A stretch of 64,000 nt of DNA from Ascaphus truei (Eukaryota; Chordata; Amphibia; Anura; Ascaphidae), in assembly GCA_036426205.1 (NCBI GenBank), contig CM071571.1:113056316-113120315 (forward strand). Direction: 5' to 3'. Within the stretch, counting starts at the first letter, position 1. Every line of letters starts with the position of its first letter. Positions 20,406 through 33,710 of the stretch are shown piece by piece. The position numbers were made by a program, and so were the translations under genes. The notes beneath the pieces were generated by a model. That model saw only the letters and a program-made list of their open reading frames with translations. It did no database searches and was not told the DNA's origin.

Positions 20406-20751
20406 AGTTCACTTCTACAGAATAATTTGCCTACAAAAATGTTGCAATTGAAAAACAAAGTTTTAAGGGTTTATGCACTAAGATCATATTTTAATTATTT
20501 TTGTGCAACAGCATTTTAGTGCTAAAAATGAGTACAAACCTTCATAAAATATGGGTCTTACCGTATGTGGCTTTTCTTGATATGATGCATAATTAATTGT
20601 TTGAAAATAATTTTAATGCAGGTTGAATACCTGGTTAATAAATTAAAACAGAATGATGCTTATTTTTTATTTATAACTAGTATTAGAAAATATAAATGAT
20701 TACTGTAATATTATTTATAATAGCCATACTGTTAACCAAACCTATAACATA

Positions 20752-21436
20752 TGTAACGGGTTTCCCCCCCCCCAATCTTACATTGGCCCGGGTAGTCTAA
20801 CCAGTCCCCATTACATGTTCGTGTCTGGTGGTGCACCTGTAGGCAACAGGGCTCCTGAGTCTCCCGCTTGATGGTATTAGGGGATGTCATCCAGACAGGC
20901 AGCTGAGGTAGTGTGTGCGAGTCCAACTTACTTCATGTGCAGCGCCTCCACCTCATCAGGATCTATGCTTCCGCAGGGAGATGGTCCTGGTGAGGAACTC
21001 CTTCTTGGTGGTGCCATCCACTGCTGAGTAACTTCACACTCACACAGTGGAGGTATATTCGAACAGGGCATCTTTATTGATGGTTGGTATGGGCAATCTG
21101 CCCCTCACAGATAACAGCTCAGCCACTCATCTCTTTGCAGCATTCCATTAGGAAGGTCCCTTCTCCTAATAGATCTGCTTTCCACCTCTACTCTTAAAGA
21201 GATTCCCCAGCTTCTCTGGCTGCTGTAAGCTCCTCTCTTGAGCTGCTTTGTCTCTCTCAGCTCCTCTAACTCTGCTGCGTATGCTCACTGACTCACAGCT
21301 AGCAGGAGACACTGCAACAATGTTGCAGACCTTCACGTGCCTCTCACTGAACTGAGCAGCTCAACAACAGGAAACTGAACTCCTAACTTTAGGCAGTGCT
21401 GTGTCTTATATCACCCCCCAGAGAACAAACATGCCC
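20752..21436 (-). repeat. LTR (partial) of the TGTAAC...GGCTACA family, end of copy A
   Basis: Begins TGTAACGGG after CATA (20748-20751) and matches 32849-33500 and 36771-37440. On the minus strand it has AATAAA (21073-21078) and TGGAGGCGCTG (20940-20950). It stops abruptly near 21436, in mid-LTR, where the sequence jumps to the start of copy B. The missing remainder is present at 33515-33698. Confidence 0.8.
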
Positions 21437-22189
21437 TAGATATCCATGGTCACAGGGAAAAAAAAATATACAAAAAGCAGAGAGATAACATGTGTGCTAT
21501 ACCAGGCAACATATAGGAAAACAGCAGTGGGTTTTTTTCTGTAATCACTGCTGCTGACCCTGCTGGCTATAATCTTTTTTGGGATAATGCAAACGTCCTT
21601 TCAGTATAGGACATTATCCGGGGACTGTGCTGACCTATGATGCAGTGCCATATTTCTTAAGGAGCTGAGTATCATTCTATCCCCTGTTTTCCCATTACTT
21701 TGCTTTATGCATTGGGTCACGGAAGTATCTCTATTATATGTCTCCTTTGTTATATAATATCATTTTAAGTTGCAAAGGGTGATAAGCCTATTATCCTATA
21801 CAGTATTTTGCCATTGTATAGCACACATGTATTCTCTCGCATTTTTGTTATATTTGTAGTGTGTTAGGCCTCGGTGGGTTATCGGGGCAGGGTGGTGGGT
21901 GTTAACGTAATTACCTTTGCGTTATAAACGAATAACCAAGGTGATAAGGGGCTAGTGGGATATTAGAATGTATTTTGCCCGATAATATTTTTCTGGCAAA
22001 GGAATGGAGGGACAGGGACTTTACAGTATGTCCTGACGAGGGACACCATTCATATTGCCAGGGTAAGTAGAACGGTTTTATTTTTACTTTATTTATGTGT
22101 GGTTATGTTGTTTAATAATGCGCAAATATCTATTAGCCATATCTGGATTATAGTTATTTTACCCCTTCAGTACGGTAGTGTGTTGTGGT

Positions 22190-22565
22190 GGGGGACCCAT
22201 GGAGACCACCCAGAGGACCCCCGGATGCCACGGGGTACCACATGCGGACCCATGGCGGGACGACACTGCGGGGACGAACCCAGGGGCCCCACAGGGTGGG
22301 AACCCCCGGACTCGCAGGACCACCCGAGGGCCCCAGACCCCTGTTGGGAACCGCGGCAAGGGCCCCCAGTCACCGTGTGGAGATGACCTGGGAACCCGAG
22401 CCACCAGTGGGACCACCCGTGGACCCCATTGGGGACCCGCGGTGAACGGGGACCACATGGGGCCCACAGGAGCCTGCAGGGACCACCTGGAGGACCCTAA
22501 ACCCACCGTGGGTACCCACCAGAGTGCAATATGGGAGCCTGCGGACACCGTCGGGCCCATCGCGG
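22190..22565. repeat. GC-rich minisatellite (copy B)
   Basis: Counterpart of 9960-10345 with scattered single-base indels. The overlapping frames on both strands are by-products of the repeat. Confidence 0.8.
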
Positions 22566-22619
22566 GATATTACTCTAGGGTTAACTATCCGGTTTACTAG
22601 GGACTTAGTGTTGTAACTA

Positions 22620-23415
22620 TTGGAGGTCATAAGTCACACTTTGTGCAACCTGTATAAAGAATTTAAACTTCGATATTCTACATTAAAAATGAACAACTCC
22701 AAATCAACATAATTACCGACTAAATCTAACTCCATCTACAATTAAACTATTTGAAAATTGAATTGGATTTTTAATGGTGCCCCTATACTTTAAATATTTT
22801 GTGTTCCATATCTTAATCAACATATAAGACATGTACAAATATAATTATCCCCAATTGTACAAAAACAATTCTTACCATATGGAAAAGACTACGAGTGTCA
22901 TGGTTGGTCATATAGCGACTTTGATGCACCATCCTTCCTAAACTGTTCTATTATTTCATGTTCTTCCGTGCAAAATACCATAAGAGGTGAGGTTAACTAA
23001 AAGAATATTGTTATTAACAAATGTATATGGAATAACACAAGCATCCACGTATAAACGAGCCCCAATCGTCAAAGCCCATATATGTAGGTCGGACTAGGAC
23101 TAGGAGTCTGCATATCTTAAATATTATAGAGCTAACCCAATAGCGTCAGTTAATAACTGGCATGAGGTGCCAAAACATCCTATGTATATGGCAAGCTCGT
23201 CTCTCTGCCAGCATCTCTGAATTATCTGTGTACCCCTTAATCAAAGACCCCTAATATATTTCTTTCCCTTATTACAATAAATTGTGAACATGGATCAGAG
23301 TCGATTACTGTGATCTTTCTAATTACCTCAATGGAGGCAATAGGTAACATTTCTTTAATCAATGTTAAAGAAAACACTATATCAACATACTACCAGATTA
23401 GTATCTAAAAAACTT
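22620..23415 (+). pseudogene. L1-like LINE fragment (copy B)
   Basis: Counterpart of 10400-11209. The WFGHIATL-type region is recognisable only in pieces because the reading frame is broken every few tens of bases. Confidence 0.7.
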
Positions 23416-24330
23416 TGTAAGGAATCTGGGTGTCGACAGAGCCGTCAGTGCGGACATACTATCACCCTCCCGTCGGACTCAGCGCCAAGCGTCTGCGGGC
23501 GAATTCCACATAACCTCCGTTGTCTGCCACTGGCCTCTGGGCTCCTTCGCCATCAAGGATTGACCAACCGAAGAGGTGCCTGTTGAACGCAGCCTTGGTG
23601 GTCTCATAGCTCCGCGCTCTAGCCGCACACGTGCATCTGTCTGATGGCCCGATGCGCATACGCGGTCGATCACCGAATCACGCTTTTTCGTCGGAACACA
23701 CGCACGCCCGCCCCAGACATATGGATTGTGATGCATTCCCGTTCAGACACACGGCCTAACAGAGCACTTTTAACCACTGCCCCTCATGCAGTGAGGCGTC
23801 GACCCCAAGCATTCACACAAGTTCTCTGCAAATCAAGATTACACTCGCTGGTGTAACTGTAACACCTCCCTCCTATCAGGGAGGACTCCTGCAGTCTATC
23901 CAGGACTGCACCCCTTTTCCTCATTGCCTGCCCAGCCCTATTATGCCTGTTGCTTCCCATCACTCGTCGCTCGACATAGTTCTGTATGGAAGCCATTGTG
24001 ACTACTCTCTCAGTGACTCCTCAGGTATTGACGCGGATTGGACGATACCCCTCTGGCTATCGACCTTCGGGCTCTCACTGACTTCGTGACTTCTGCATCC
24101 CTGAAAAAAGACTATACCTTCGGAATCCGCAACTCAAATCCGTGATCTTGGAACGGCAAAAAATACTCTCCTCTATCCGGTACGGCAAGATATTGTCTTC
24201 CTTACTTATATCTGGCCTGGAACCACTAACACCACACTCCGGAAGCGCTCCTTTCTGCGGGGCGTTTATCCACTACGCCACCTAAGCACAGGGGACGCGT
24301 CGTGGTCTGCAGGGCAGCGACCGGCGAACA
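23416..24330 (+). repeat. Gypsy 5' LTR (copy B)
   Basis: TGTAAGGAATC at 23416 to about 24330, then AGTTATGTCGAGC with the gag ATG (24335). It aligns to 11210-12116 with many indels. Confidence 0.8.
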
Positions 24331-24334
24331 AGTT

Positions 24335-27300
24335 ATGTCGAGCCCACCAAAACGCGAGGACAGATGCAATTAGGTATGATTTCCACGAAATCTGCATCAG
24401 CAGAATAATGTCATGGCCGACAAAAATATGGCGCTAAACAACAACTAGCCACGCTGTCGGTTTCGGTTGCAGGGGTAAACTACAACATGCTCCTCTCGAT
24501 ATGCAGGATTCCTAACCCCAAACCATTACGCAGGGAAATCTCAAGGATTTTCAGGGCTTCATTAATCAATGTGGGTACAGTTTGGCAATGGCCCCCAGCC
24601 AGTTTATACTGGCGAAAGAATGGTGGCCTACATTTTTAATCTGTTGACGGGTAGCGCACTGGCTTGGGCCTCCCCATCGGAAGCTGCGAGAGACCTTACC
24701 CAGAATTACTACGCCTTCAAGACGGAATTAGGCCAAGTGTTTGACTCCCCCGACGTCAGGGACAGGTGGCGTCTTATCTCTTTTACAGATACTCAAGGGC
24801 GAAGTGAATGTGACTGAATACCCCATAGAGTTCCGGACCCTTGCAGCAGAGACCCACTGGGAACAGGAGGCCTACGTCGCCGTATTCTGGAAAGGGACGT
24901 CAGAGCTATCAAGGATGGTCTTGCCTCCAAACCCAGGCCAGGTCTTTGGAGGAGCTCACACACTCTGGCGATTAGAGTGGACCAACGTATTCAGGTACGC
25001 CGCACGGAGTGCCAGCACACTGTCTGGTGGTAACCTCTTCGTCTCTTTCTCTCAGCACACTACAGTCCCCAGGTCCACTACACCGATCCGTTCCTTCCTT
25101 GGAATCGTCCAACCGATTCAGTTGGGGGTTCAACGGGTGCCACACCAATACGGCAATTCCGCCGCGCCGGGAATTGTGCTTTATTGCGACCTGCAAAAAC
25201 ATCTGACCCAAGAATGTCTCAATCTCTGGAAAAAGGGAGCACCCATGAGTATAAGGGGCTCTTCATGGGTGAGTGTGTAGTTCCTCGCCCCTTCCCCAAA
25301 AGGATTCCCAAGAAAACTCACTATACCGTGTGCCTCTCAGGCCGTAAGTTCCGCGTCTCACAGTTGCCTCATAGACTCCGGAGGCATCGGGTCAATTTCG
25401 GTGATCAAGAGTTCGCCCAACACTACCAGAAACCGCTCGTGGAGAAAAAGATCCCCATCGCCTGGTTGGTTTGATGGGCTCCACCACGCCGGCCTCATTA
25501 TATCATTAGAGACGGTTCCGGTTGTACTTTCCTCTGAAATCACAGGAGACCCTGACCCTCGACGTAATTCAGGCTCCTGGAACACCCATAACCCTAGGAT
25601 TGCCCAGGGTGCAACTACAACAACCCCGGATCAATGGGCATCCACCAAACCCCATCCACTTGGGACAAAGTAGGTGAACCACAGAGGAATCCTAGCGAAT
25701 ACCACCGTTCCTGAGACGAACCTCCTATGGTTTTACCAACCAGTTTCTGGGACGTTTAAAAAGGTACAATCTGAGCTTTACCCCACACCAGGTCATATGA
25801 CTGTCCATTGACCTGTCCTGGTTACACATTTACCTAAGTCCAAGACTTATCCTCTGTTCTCCCCGACTAAACTAAGGCATGGTGAGTACATCCAGGGAGA
25901 ACTGAAGAAAGGTTTATTTGTCATCTACTTCACCAGCTGGAGCAGGGTTCTTCTTCGTCAAGAAGAAGGATGGAACTTTAAGACCTTTATTTATTATAGA
26001 GGGCTTAACCGCATCACCGTAAAGAATTGTCTACCCATCCCCCTTACACTGAACTTTTTGATAGGTTGCAAGGTGCCAAAGTCTTCTCCAAGCTGGACCT
26101 CAGGGGAGCTTATAATCTTGTACGCATACGTCAAGGAGACGAATGGAAAACGGCCTCAAACACGCGTAGTGGCCACTACGAATACCTTTGATGCCTCAGA
26201 CTGTGTAATGCTCCAGCCGTTTTTCAAGATTTCATTAACGATGTTTTCGCAAGTACTCAACGACTTTGTCATAGTCTATCTGGAATGATATCTGATTTTT
26301 TCAAAGGATACAGGACCACATCTTTCATACATCTTACGTGCTCTCTCGCCTTCGTGAACATGTAATATATGCCAAGATGGAGAAATGTACCTTCCACAGA
26401 CTTCGACCCAGTTTTTAGGCTACCATTATTTCCAGCGATGGTTTCATGATGGATCCGGACAAATTAAAAGCCGTTACTAACTGGCCTGACGACATCTCTT
26501 AAATCCGTCCAGTGCTTCCTGGGATTGCGAACTAATACCTCAAGTTTATCGTGATTTCTCCCAGAATTGTTGCAACCTATCACAGCCCACGAAGAAGGGG
26601 GCCGATCCGTCGGTTTGGTCACCAGGAGCCAATACCGCCTTCAACACACTTAAGGAGGCTTTTGCGGTCCGCACCGGTTTCCATCACCCCAACCACTGAT
26701 CTCCCTTTCGTGTTGGAGGGGACGCCTCTGATTCTGGCGCTGGTGCCATTCTATCCCAGAGACCTTCACCCAAGAAAAATTGCATCCCTGTGCATTCTTC
26801 AAAGAAATACTCAGCGGAGAGGAACTACGACGTGGGGAACAGAGGAGTTACTGGCCGTTTTAAAATGCACTTCAAGAATGGAGGCATCTCTGGAAGGGTC
26901 GGGGAACCGTTCCCACATCCTCACAGACCATAAGAATTATTATATATAGAGAACGCTCGCCGTCTGGGTCCCCGGCAAGCCCACTGGTCTGTTGTTTTTT
27001 CAGATTTAATTCCAACTGTCATAATTCTGGGACTTAAATGTCAAAGCGATGTCTCTTCTCAAGACAACATTCTTCCGAAGAGAGACCAGAAGATTCCAGG
27101 AGATATTTTACCTCATGAGAAGATTTTTGCCGAATCTGTCCTTCATAAGCTTTGACAGATGTTAAGTCACAAAGGTCCATCCAAAGAACCTGAAGTCCCA
27201 GGGAAAGTCTTCGTGAGACCCTAATTTCATACCCGAGTTCTGGAATTGGGGACAGTGGAGAGCAGTTGTCTTGTGGCTCCAAAAAGACTTGAGCCTTATA

Positions 27301-27935
27301 CGTCGCAACTTTTGGTGGCCCAAGATGTCCAAAGACATTTTCCATATACGCACGCTTTGTCCGGTCTGTGCGCAAAACAAGACATTCATCAAAGGCCTCA
27401 CGGTCTTCTCCTTCCTCTGCCATCCCAGACGTCCATGGTCACACATATCAATGGATTTTAGTGTGGAGTGCCAGGTCCAAAGGGATGATACGATTTTAGT
27501 GGTGGTGGATCATTTTTCAAAAGATGGCTCACTTTATCCCACTCAAAGAACTTCCCACCTCACCCGCCCTTGCTGATATCTTCACTGATCACATCTTTCG
27601 CATTATGGTATTCCGTCGTCCATGTGTCTGAAAGAGGGTCAACAGTTCGTTTCCAGATTTTGGAGAACTTTTACCAAAAGACTAGGGATCTCTTCTTCTT
27701 TTTCTCAGCTTACCATCCTCAGTCCAATGGTCAAACAGAAAGAGTCCATCAGTCCCTGGAAAAATACCTGAGGTGTTTCATTTCCAATTCTCAGGATGAT
27801 GGGAAAACTTTTGCCATGGGCCGAATATTCTTTTAACTCTGCTAACCACGAGTCCACCGAGAGTCGCCATTTTTCATCAATTACGGTTTTCATCCCCCAT
27901 GTCTTCCCGTCTCCAAACATTCCTTCGGAGGAAGT
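24335..27935 (+). pseudogene. Gypsy gag-pol (copy B), shattered by indels
   Basis: Readable patches occur in copy A order: LTGSALAWASPSE (Gag, ~24640), FRTLAAETHWEQEAYVAVFW (~24830), protease-region text (~25340-25420), [10 protein letters not shown] (~25950), VIVYLE with the second Asp codon shifted (~26270), LTDHK (~26920), CPVCAQNK and MDF (integrase, ~27360-27455), HPQSNGQTERV (~27715). Frames change between almost all of them. It matches copy A nearly base for base between the indels, so it adds no independent protein information. Confidence 0.8.
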
Positions 27936-27939
27936 GTTT

Positions 27940-30900
27940 GATACATGAAACGCGTTGGACTGAATGAGGGCGCATTGCCCTTACATCAAAGAGGGGTTTT
28001 ATATTGCCTTATTGCTTTGTACTTGTTTCCACATGCGGTTCAAGGGACTGTTTATTGGGACTTTTTCACTCGCATACCACTATTACACACAGCGGTCTGG
28101 TTTGTGCTGGTGACGCTTGGCGCGCTTGATGACGTTACTGGCGAGCGTCCTGTGATCCAGCGCTGTGGACCGGAGAGGAGCGTGTACCGCGGCGGTGACT
28201 ACATCGGTTACACCTGACATAGCTGGGGACAGAGGGAATCCCCCTCTGTGGTGAGCCAAGTGGGCACTGTGGACCGGAGAGGGCGGTGCCTTGTGGTGGT
28301 GATCACATCGGCTGCACCTGACCCAGCAGGGACAGAGGGGAGCCCCCTCTGCGGTGAGATAAAGCCAGTGTTAAAACCGGAAAGGAGTGTGTACCCGTGG
28401 CGGCGACTTCATCAGCTACCCTGATCCAGAGGGAATCCCCTTCTATGGAGAAGAGCGTGTTCTGGTACCCCCATCTGAGCACAGAGTGTAAACATGTCCC
28501 AACATGTCCGCCGATTTTATTTTATTGAGTACGTGCAATACTCACCTGATTATTAATACAATATTGTTATTATACTACACAATGAGGTTTTTTGCGCTGT
28601 CTTTTTCTGTTTTTGCACTAGTTTGTTTGTGGAGCTACACACCACAGCACCGCGGCTCACCTCCAATTATTAACAGGTTAATTTTTGAAATATATATCAC
28701 AGGGTATTGTTATTTAATCATTTTAACACAATATCACAAATTCGACGCGTCAGATCACTTTTCTTCTAACACTATAAGCCCTGCAACCACAGACCATGAG
28801 AGCAATGGCAACGTTCACATATAAATACCAATTGATGAATGGAATTCCCTTATATACTAGGCTATCTATATGAACGTACTGCTTGCAAGTAGCAGAGCTC
28901 AACATCGCCTCCAACAGTACTGGGAGTCGGCGTCCCTGTGACTAGTGACAGTAGTATGTGATAACAGTAGAACAGAGAGAACAATATCATAGTGATCTGT
29001 GATATTGGCTAAAATGCGGTAGATGGGGGATCCCTGTTACTAAAACTGTCATATGAACGTTGCTGCTTCCAAAACAAACACAGCTCCAACATCGCTGTCA
29101 TTAATTACTGGGAGTCCCTGAGGCTAATGTCAGACAATAGTTAAGCAATACTAGATCAACATCAATGCGTGATACTTAGCTAGATGACTCTGTCCTCTGC
29201 TCATGCTGGGACACAGAATGCCAATTACTGCCGATGCGCTCCTACTAGCTGTGCTTTGCTCGGGAATCAGCTTCCCAACGTGAGTGACTAGTCCACGCAC
29301 GTTGCGCAGCCCTACGGTTCTCTCCATGGCAGCTTCGTTAGGGCAGGGTGGATGCCGGGACTGAGGACCTGCCGAATTAAATAGAATGGACAGGTGATTC
29401 AATAACAGTTAACTCTTGTGCTACTGGTAATAGGTACCGGAGTACATAGAATTGCAGCGCAGGTCGTCAGTTATCCGACTATGGTGACACTATAGCTGAT
29501 AACCACATGGATAATAGAATTAAAAAGATTAGCTTTTATAATTAGTGCAGTACATTTCAAAATAATGTTAAACTTAACCGCAACATAATAATTAACAGTA
29601 GTATAATACTGTGACTGAAGGTTTATGTGCAGCAAACGATCCACTTATTGGATAGGATGAGGTAAGTCAAATGTACACACTAAACACATTTATATCTACC
29701 TTTGGATACATACCGATATGATGGTGTAGAGTGTACTAATGATTTAAGTGTATTAAGTACAAGGGAACTGAGGGGGAATAAAGTAGGTGTTATTAACATA
29801 TAGCTAGCTGGCAAGACCATGAGGGCAGGACAGGGCTAAATAAAAGGGGTAAATGTGAAACCCTATATAGAACCAATGGGGATATAATGTTTTAGTGTGA
29901 GATAGCCATTCTGCCTCTCGTTGCAGGAGTCTCTGATCGATGTCACCACCTCTGATGGTATTGATGACCCTGTCTATCCCTATGAACGGAGGCAACCAGT
30001 GTCCCCATGTGTCTGAATTAACATGGCGTGCTACTGGGTATCAGCTTTTTTAGTAGAACAGAGTTAATGTGTTCTAACACGCGTCTGCGCGCTCGCGTAT
30101 TGTTTTCCCTACATATCTATGTCCACAAAACAAATGATCAGTTATATGACATTAAAGGCTTTTACAATTCACAAAGTGTTCTTATTTCGAATTGTTGGTG
30201 TTGTAATAAACTGTCAAAGGTTTTTGTGGTAAGTATGTGTTTACACGCCTTACAGCTGCCACAGCGAAAGCAACCATTTTGGTGGATATAGGTAGCATGT
30301 TTTTGGGGGGTGTATTTGATGGTGACTATGCACTAGGTCGTCCTTCAGATTTTTAGACCTCGCTCGTGATATTTGGTGTATCATTAAGTACCTGGCTAAT
30401 CACTGTCAGACTCAATATATGCCAATGTCTGGAGAATATCTGTTTGACATCATGCCATCTTTGGCTATACGTCCCGATGCATCTTAGTACTGTGTCACTT
30501 CTTTTATTTTAGGACAGAGAGTGTATCCCTCTTGACATTGTAGTGCTCGATTGCTATGCTTATGTAAATTCTTTGGAGAGTACCCCTATCCAGGAATCTG
30601 TTTTTCCAGATCTTTGGATTGTATTTTGAAATCCTGGAGGTTAGGCAGTTGGTGTAAGCGCAAATACTGCCCTGTGGGTATCCCTCGGATAAGAGAGATA
30701 GGATGTTGACTCTGAGCCAATAATAAATTAATTGGTTGATGTGGTTTTCCTGACACTGTGCGTTTGAATATGTAGGAGGATAAATGGAATAATGAGATCC
30801 AAAAAACGTAATCTTACTCTGGCTATACAAGATGTTAGACGAAGTTTAAGGTGTTTATATTCAGACGCTGAGAATTCAGAGTAACATATCTTTGGGACCA

Positions 30901-30970
30901 CTCCAAATTAGGATCATATCGTCGATAATCTGAGCCTAAATCATGAACTCAGTAATATCAGCAATTCTCG
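27940..30970 (-). pseudogene. Nested PLE (copy B)
   Basis: Counterpart of 15783-18850, starting at GAAACGCGTTGGAC (about 27946). The GIY-YIG C-terminal patch FIGIDRVINTIRGGDIDQRL is readable at 29804-29995 on the minus strand, and LLSEGYPQGSIC-type RT-downstream text at 30504-30830. The three tandem repeats recur at about 28160-28450. Confidence 0.8.
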
Positions 30971-31061
30971 TTCTTGAAGACTTTCAGGAAGAAGTTTTGG
31001 TCACACCACAAGGCAAACATCTAAGGGACCGCTGAGGCGTTCCTGTAAGGGGGGGGGGTAC

Positions 31062-31973
31062 GTAGGAATCTTGGTGTCTAGTGCCGTCAGCGCGACCAGT
31101 TACTCATTCCCGTCGGTACTCGCGTTCCAACGTCTGTCAGCGCAATTCACACATACCTCCGTTGTCTGCCACTGGCCACTCTGGCTCCTCGCCATCACGG
31201 ATTGCACCAACCGAAGATGCCGTTGACAGCTTGTGTCGTCAAGGTCCGCCTCTATGCACACCGGCACTTCGGCCCCCGTGCGTGTGTGTCGCTTCGTCAA
31301 CCGTTCCTAGATGCAGCAGTTCCGCACATACCCGCACCACACACCACGCCCAGCCACCAGACATTAGTGCATGACATTCCCAGCTACAGAGCAGACACGC
31401 TAACAGAGCACTATAACCACTGCTCCTGGCAGGAGGCGTCGCCCCCAAGCATCACACAGTCCATGCAATATCAATGATTACACTCAGCGGGCTTTGACCG
31501 TGTCACTCCCTCTATCAGGGAGAGGGATCTGCCACCGTCGGCAGTCCTCCAGGCTGCCCTTTTCCATTGGCCTGCAAGCTACTTATTATGCTGTCCTTCC
31601 CCTCACTCGTTCGCACGACATAGTTCTGTAGGAAGCATTGACTACTCTCTCAGTGAACTCAGGATTGATGCGGATTGGACGACTACCCCTTGGCTCTCGA
31701 CTCGGCTCTACTGGACTTCGTGACTTCTGGCATCCCTGAAAACGGCTTTATACCTTCGACCCATCCGCAACTCTCCAATCCCTGATCTGGCACACGGCAA
31801 TAAACTACTGCTTCCTCACTACCGGTACCGGCAAGTATTGTCTTCCTTACTATACCTGGCCTGGCAAACACTAACACACACACTCCGGACGCGCTCCTTT
31901 GCTGGGGTGCATGTATCCCTACGCCACAGCAGCACAGGGGAGCGGTTGGTCTGCGGGCGAGCACGGCGTAACA
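31062..31973 (+). repeat. Gypsy 3' LTR (copy B)
   Basis: Preceded by a GGGGGGGGG tract (31050-31058), runs to GGCGTAACA. Part of it (about 31220-31340) differs more strongly from copy A than the rest, with a scrambled short stretch. Confidence 0.75.
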
Positions 31974-32515
31974 CTAAACTCATCTAGTTGCACCACAGTT
32001 CCCCCAACTGTTCTAACCTTTGCTCCAGGGAGTGGCCAAAGTAAGATCATTACTCCATATTAGTGGTCATGTCTGACCATTGTACCCTATGGGAAAATAT
32101 CGCTAGATTTATGTCTCAACTATTTATGTTTATATCTCTGGATCCATTGGGTTTCTGTTAGGAAAAAAGTATTCCAGATATACATACATAAACACATATA
32201 AAACTAAATCACATATATCAGGATGTATCGAACCCTTGAAGGTAACCCACAAAAGACAGGAACCTTTACCAGATATTGAATTTTTAAATTAGCTTGCCCC
32301 CAGTATCTGTATGGACCTAGTTTATGCTTCCCTCCTCACCTTCCACCAACTCGTTTTTCCCTTATCCTCTTTTTCTTCTTAATTTTGTGTTCTCCTTAAG
32401 GTATGAGGCAAATTGTGTTTGGAATTGTAAATTACTTACTAATGTTTTTTTGTTTTTCGTATTGTGCTTGTTAAAATCTATGGCGAAAAAATGGAAAAAC
32501 ATGGACAATAAAAAA
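31974..32515 (+). pseudogene. L1-like LINE 3' end (copy B)
   Basis: Counterpart of 19852-20405, ending in GGACAATAAAAAAAAGAG (about 32503-32520). Confidence 0.7.
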
Positions 32516-32848
32516 AAGAGTTCACTTCTACGAATAATTTGCCCCTACAAAAAGTTGCAATGAAAAACAAGTTTTAAGGGTTTATGCACAAGATCCATAT
32601 TAATTATTGTGGCAACAGCATTTTAGTGCTAAAAATGAGTACAAACCTTCATAAAATATGGGTCTTACCGTATGTGGCTTTTTGATATGATGCATAATTA
32701 ATGTTTGATAATTTTAATGCAGGTGAATACCTGTTAATAAATTAAAACAGAAGGATGCTTATTTTTTATTTATAAATAGTAGAAAATATAAATGATTACT
32801 GTATATTTATTATAATAGCCCATACTGTTAACCAAACCATATAACATA

Positions 32849-33698
32849 GTAACGGGTTTCCCCCCCCCAATCTTCATTGGCCCGGGTTAGTCTAACCAGT
32901 CCCCATTACATGTTCGTGTCTGGTGGTGCACCTGTAGGCAACAGGGCTCCTGAGTCTCCCGCTTGATGGTATTAGGGGATGTCATCCAGACAGGCAGCTG
33001 AGTAGGTAGTAGTGGTGCGAGTCCAACTTACTTCATGTGCAGCGCCTCCACCTCATCAGGATCTATGCTTCCGCAGGGAGATGGCCTGGTGAGGAACTCC
33101 TCGGTGGTGATGCATCCACTGCTGAGTAACTTCACACTCACACAGTGGAGGTATATTCGAACAGGGCATCTTTTTGATGGTTGGTATGGGCAATTGCCCC
33201 TCAAGATAACAGCTCAGAATCATCTCTTTGCAGCATTCCATTAGGAAGGTCCCTTCTCCTAATAGATCTGCTTTCCACCTCTACTCTTAAAGAGATTCCC
33301 CAGTTCTCTGGCTGCTGTAAGCTCCTCTCTTGAGCTGCTTGTCTCTCTCAGCTCCTCTAACTCTGCTGCGATGCTCACTGACTCACAGCTAGCAGGAGAC
33401 ACTGCAACAATGTTGCAGACCTTCACGTGCCTCTCACTGAAACTGAGCAGCTCAACAACAGGAACTGAACTCCTAACTTTAGGCAGTGCTGTGTCTTATA
33501 TCACCCCCCAGAGAAACAAACATGCCCTATATCCTGAGTGGGAACACACTGCATGTTGTTACTCTTTGGGGACATATGACACCTCACCAGGGTGTGTGAG
33601 GGGAAAACTCATGATTGTTGATGGCAATCCTGCCACACTACCAGGGTCTATGCCAACATGAGAAAGAGATAGGTACACCAATCTTAGACATGGCTACA
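32849..33698 (-). repeat. 3' LTR (sense minus) of the pol-less element
   Basis: Starts GTAACGGG (the first T of TGTAAC is lost) and ends GGCTACA. AATAAA is weakened on the minus strand (plus strand CATCTTTTTGATGG against CATCTTTATTGATGG in copy A). TGGAGGCGCTG on the minus strand is at 33040-33050. Confidence 0.85.
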
Positions 33699-33710
33699 CT
33701 TCTCCCCTGG

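Larger units (their letters stand above)
21450..33515. repeat. Copy B: noisy tandem copy of 9245-21436
   Basis: Every component of copy A recurs in the same order and orientation at an offset of about 12.1-12.2 kb: palindromic element, minisatellite, L1, Gypsy LTR-gag-pol, nested PLE, 3' LTR, L1 tail, LTR. The copies differ mainly by one- or two-base insertions and deletions spread evenly over coding and noncoding parts, with few substitutions. None of the long frames of copy A survives. This pattern is expected of uncorrected long-read sequence, not of evolutionary decay. Confidence 0.85.

Noticed and set aside
24335..27935. Programmed frameshifting or RNA editing to explain the broken Gypsy frames of copy B
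   Set aside because: Indels occur equally in noncoding parts of copy B and number far too many; sequence error explains all of them.
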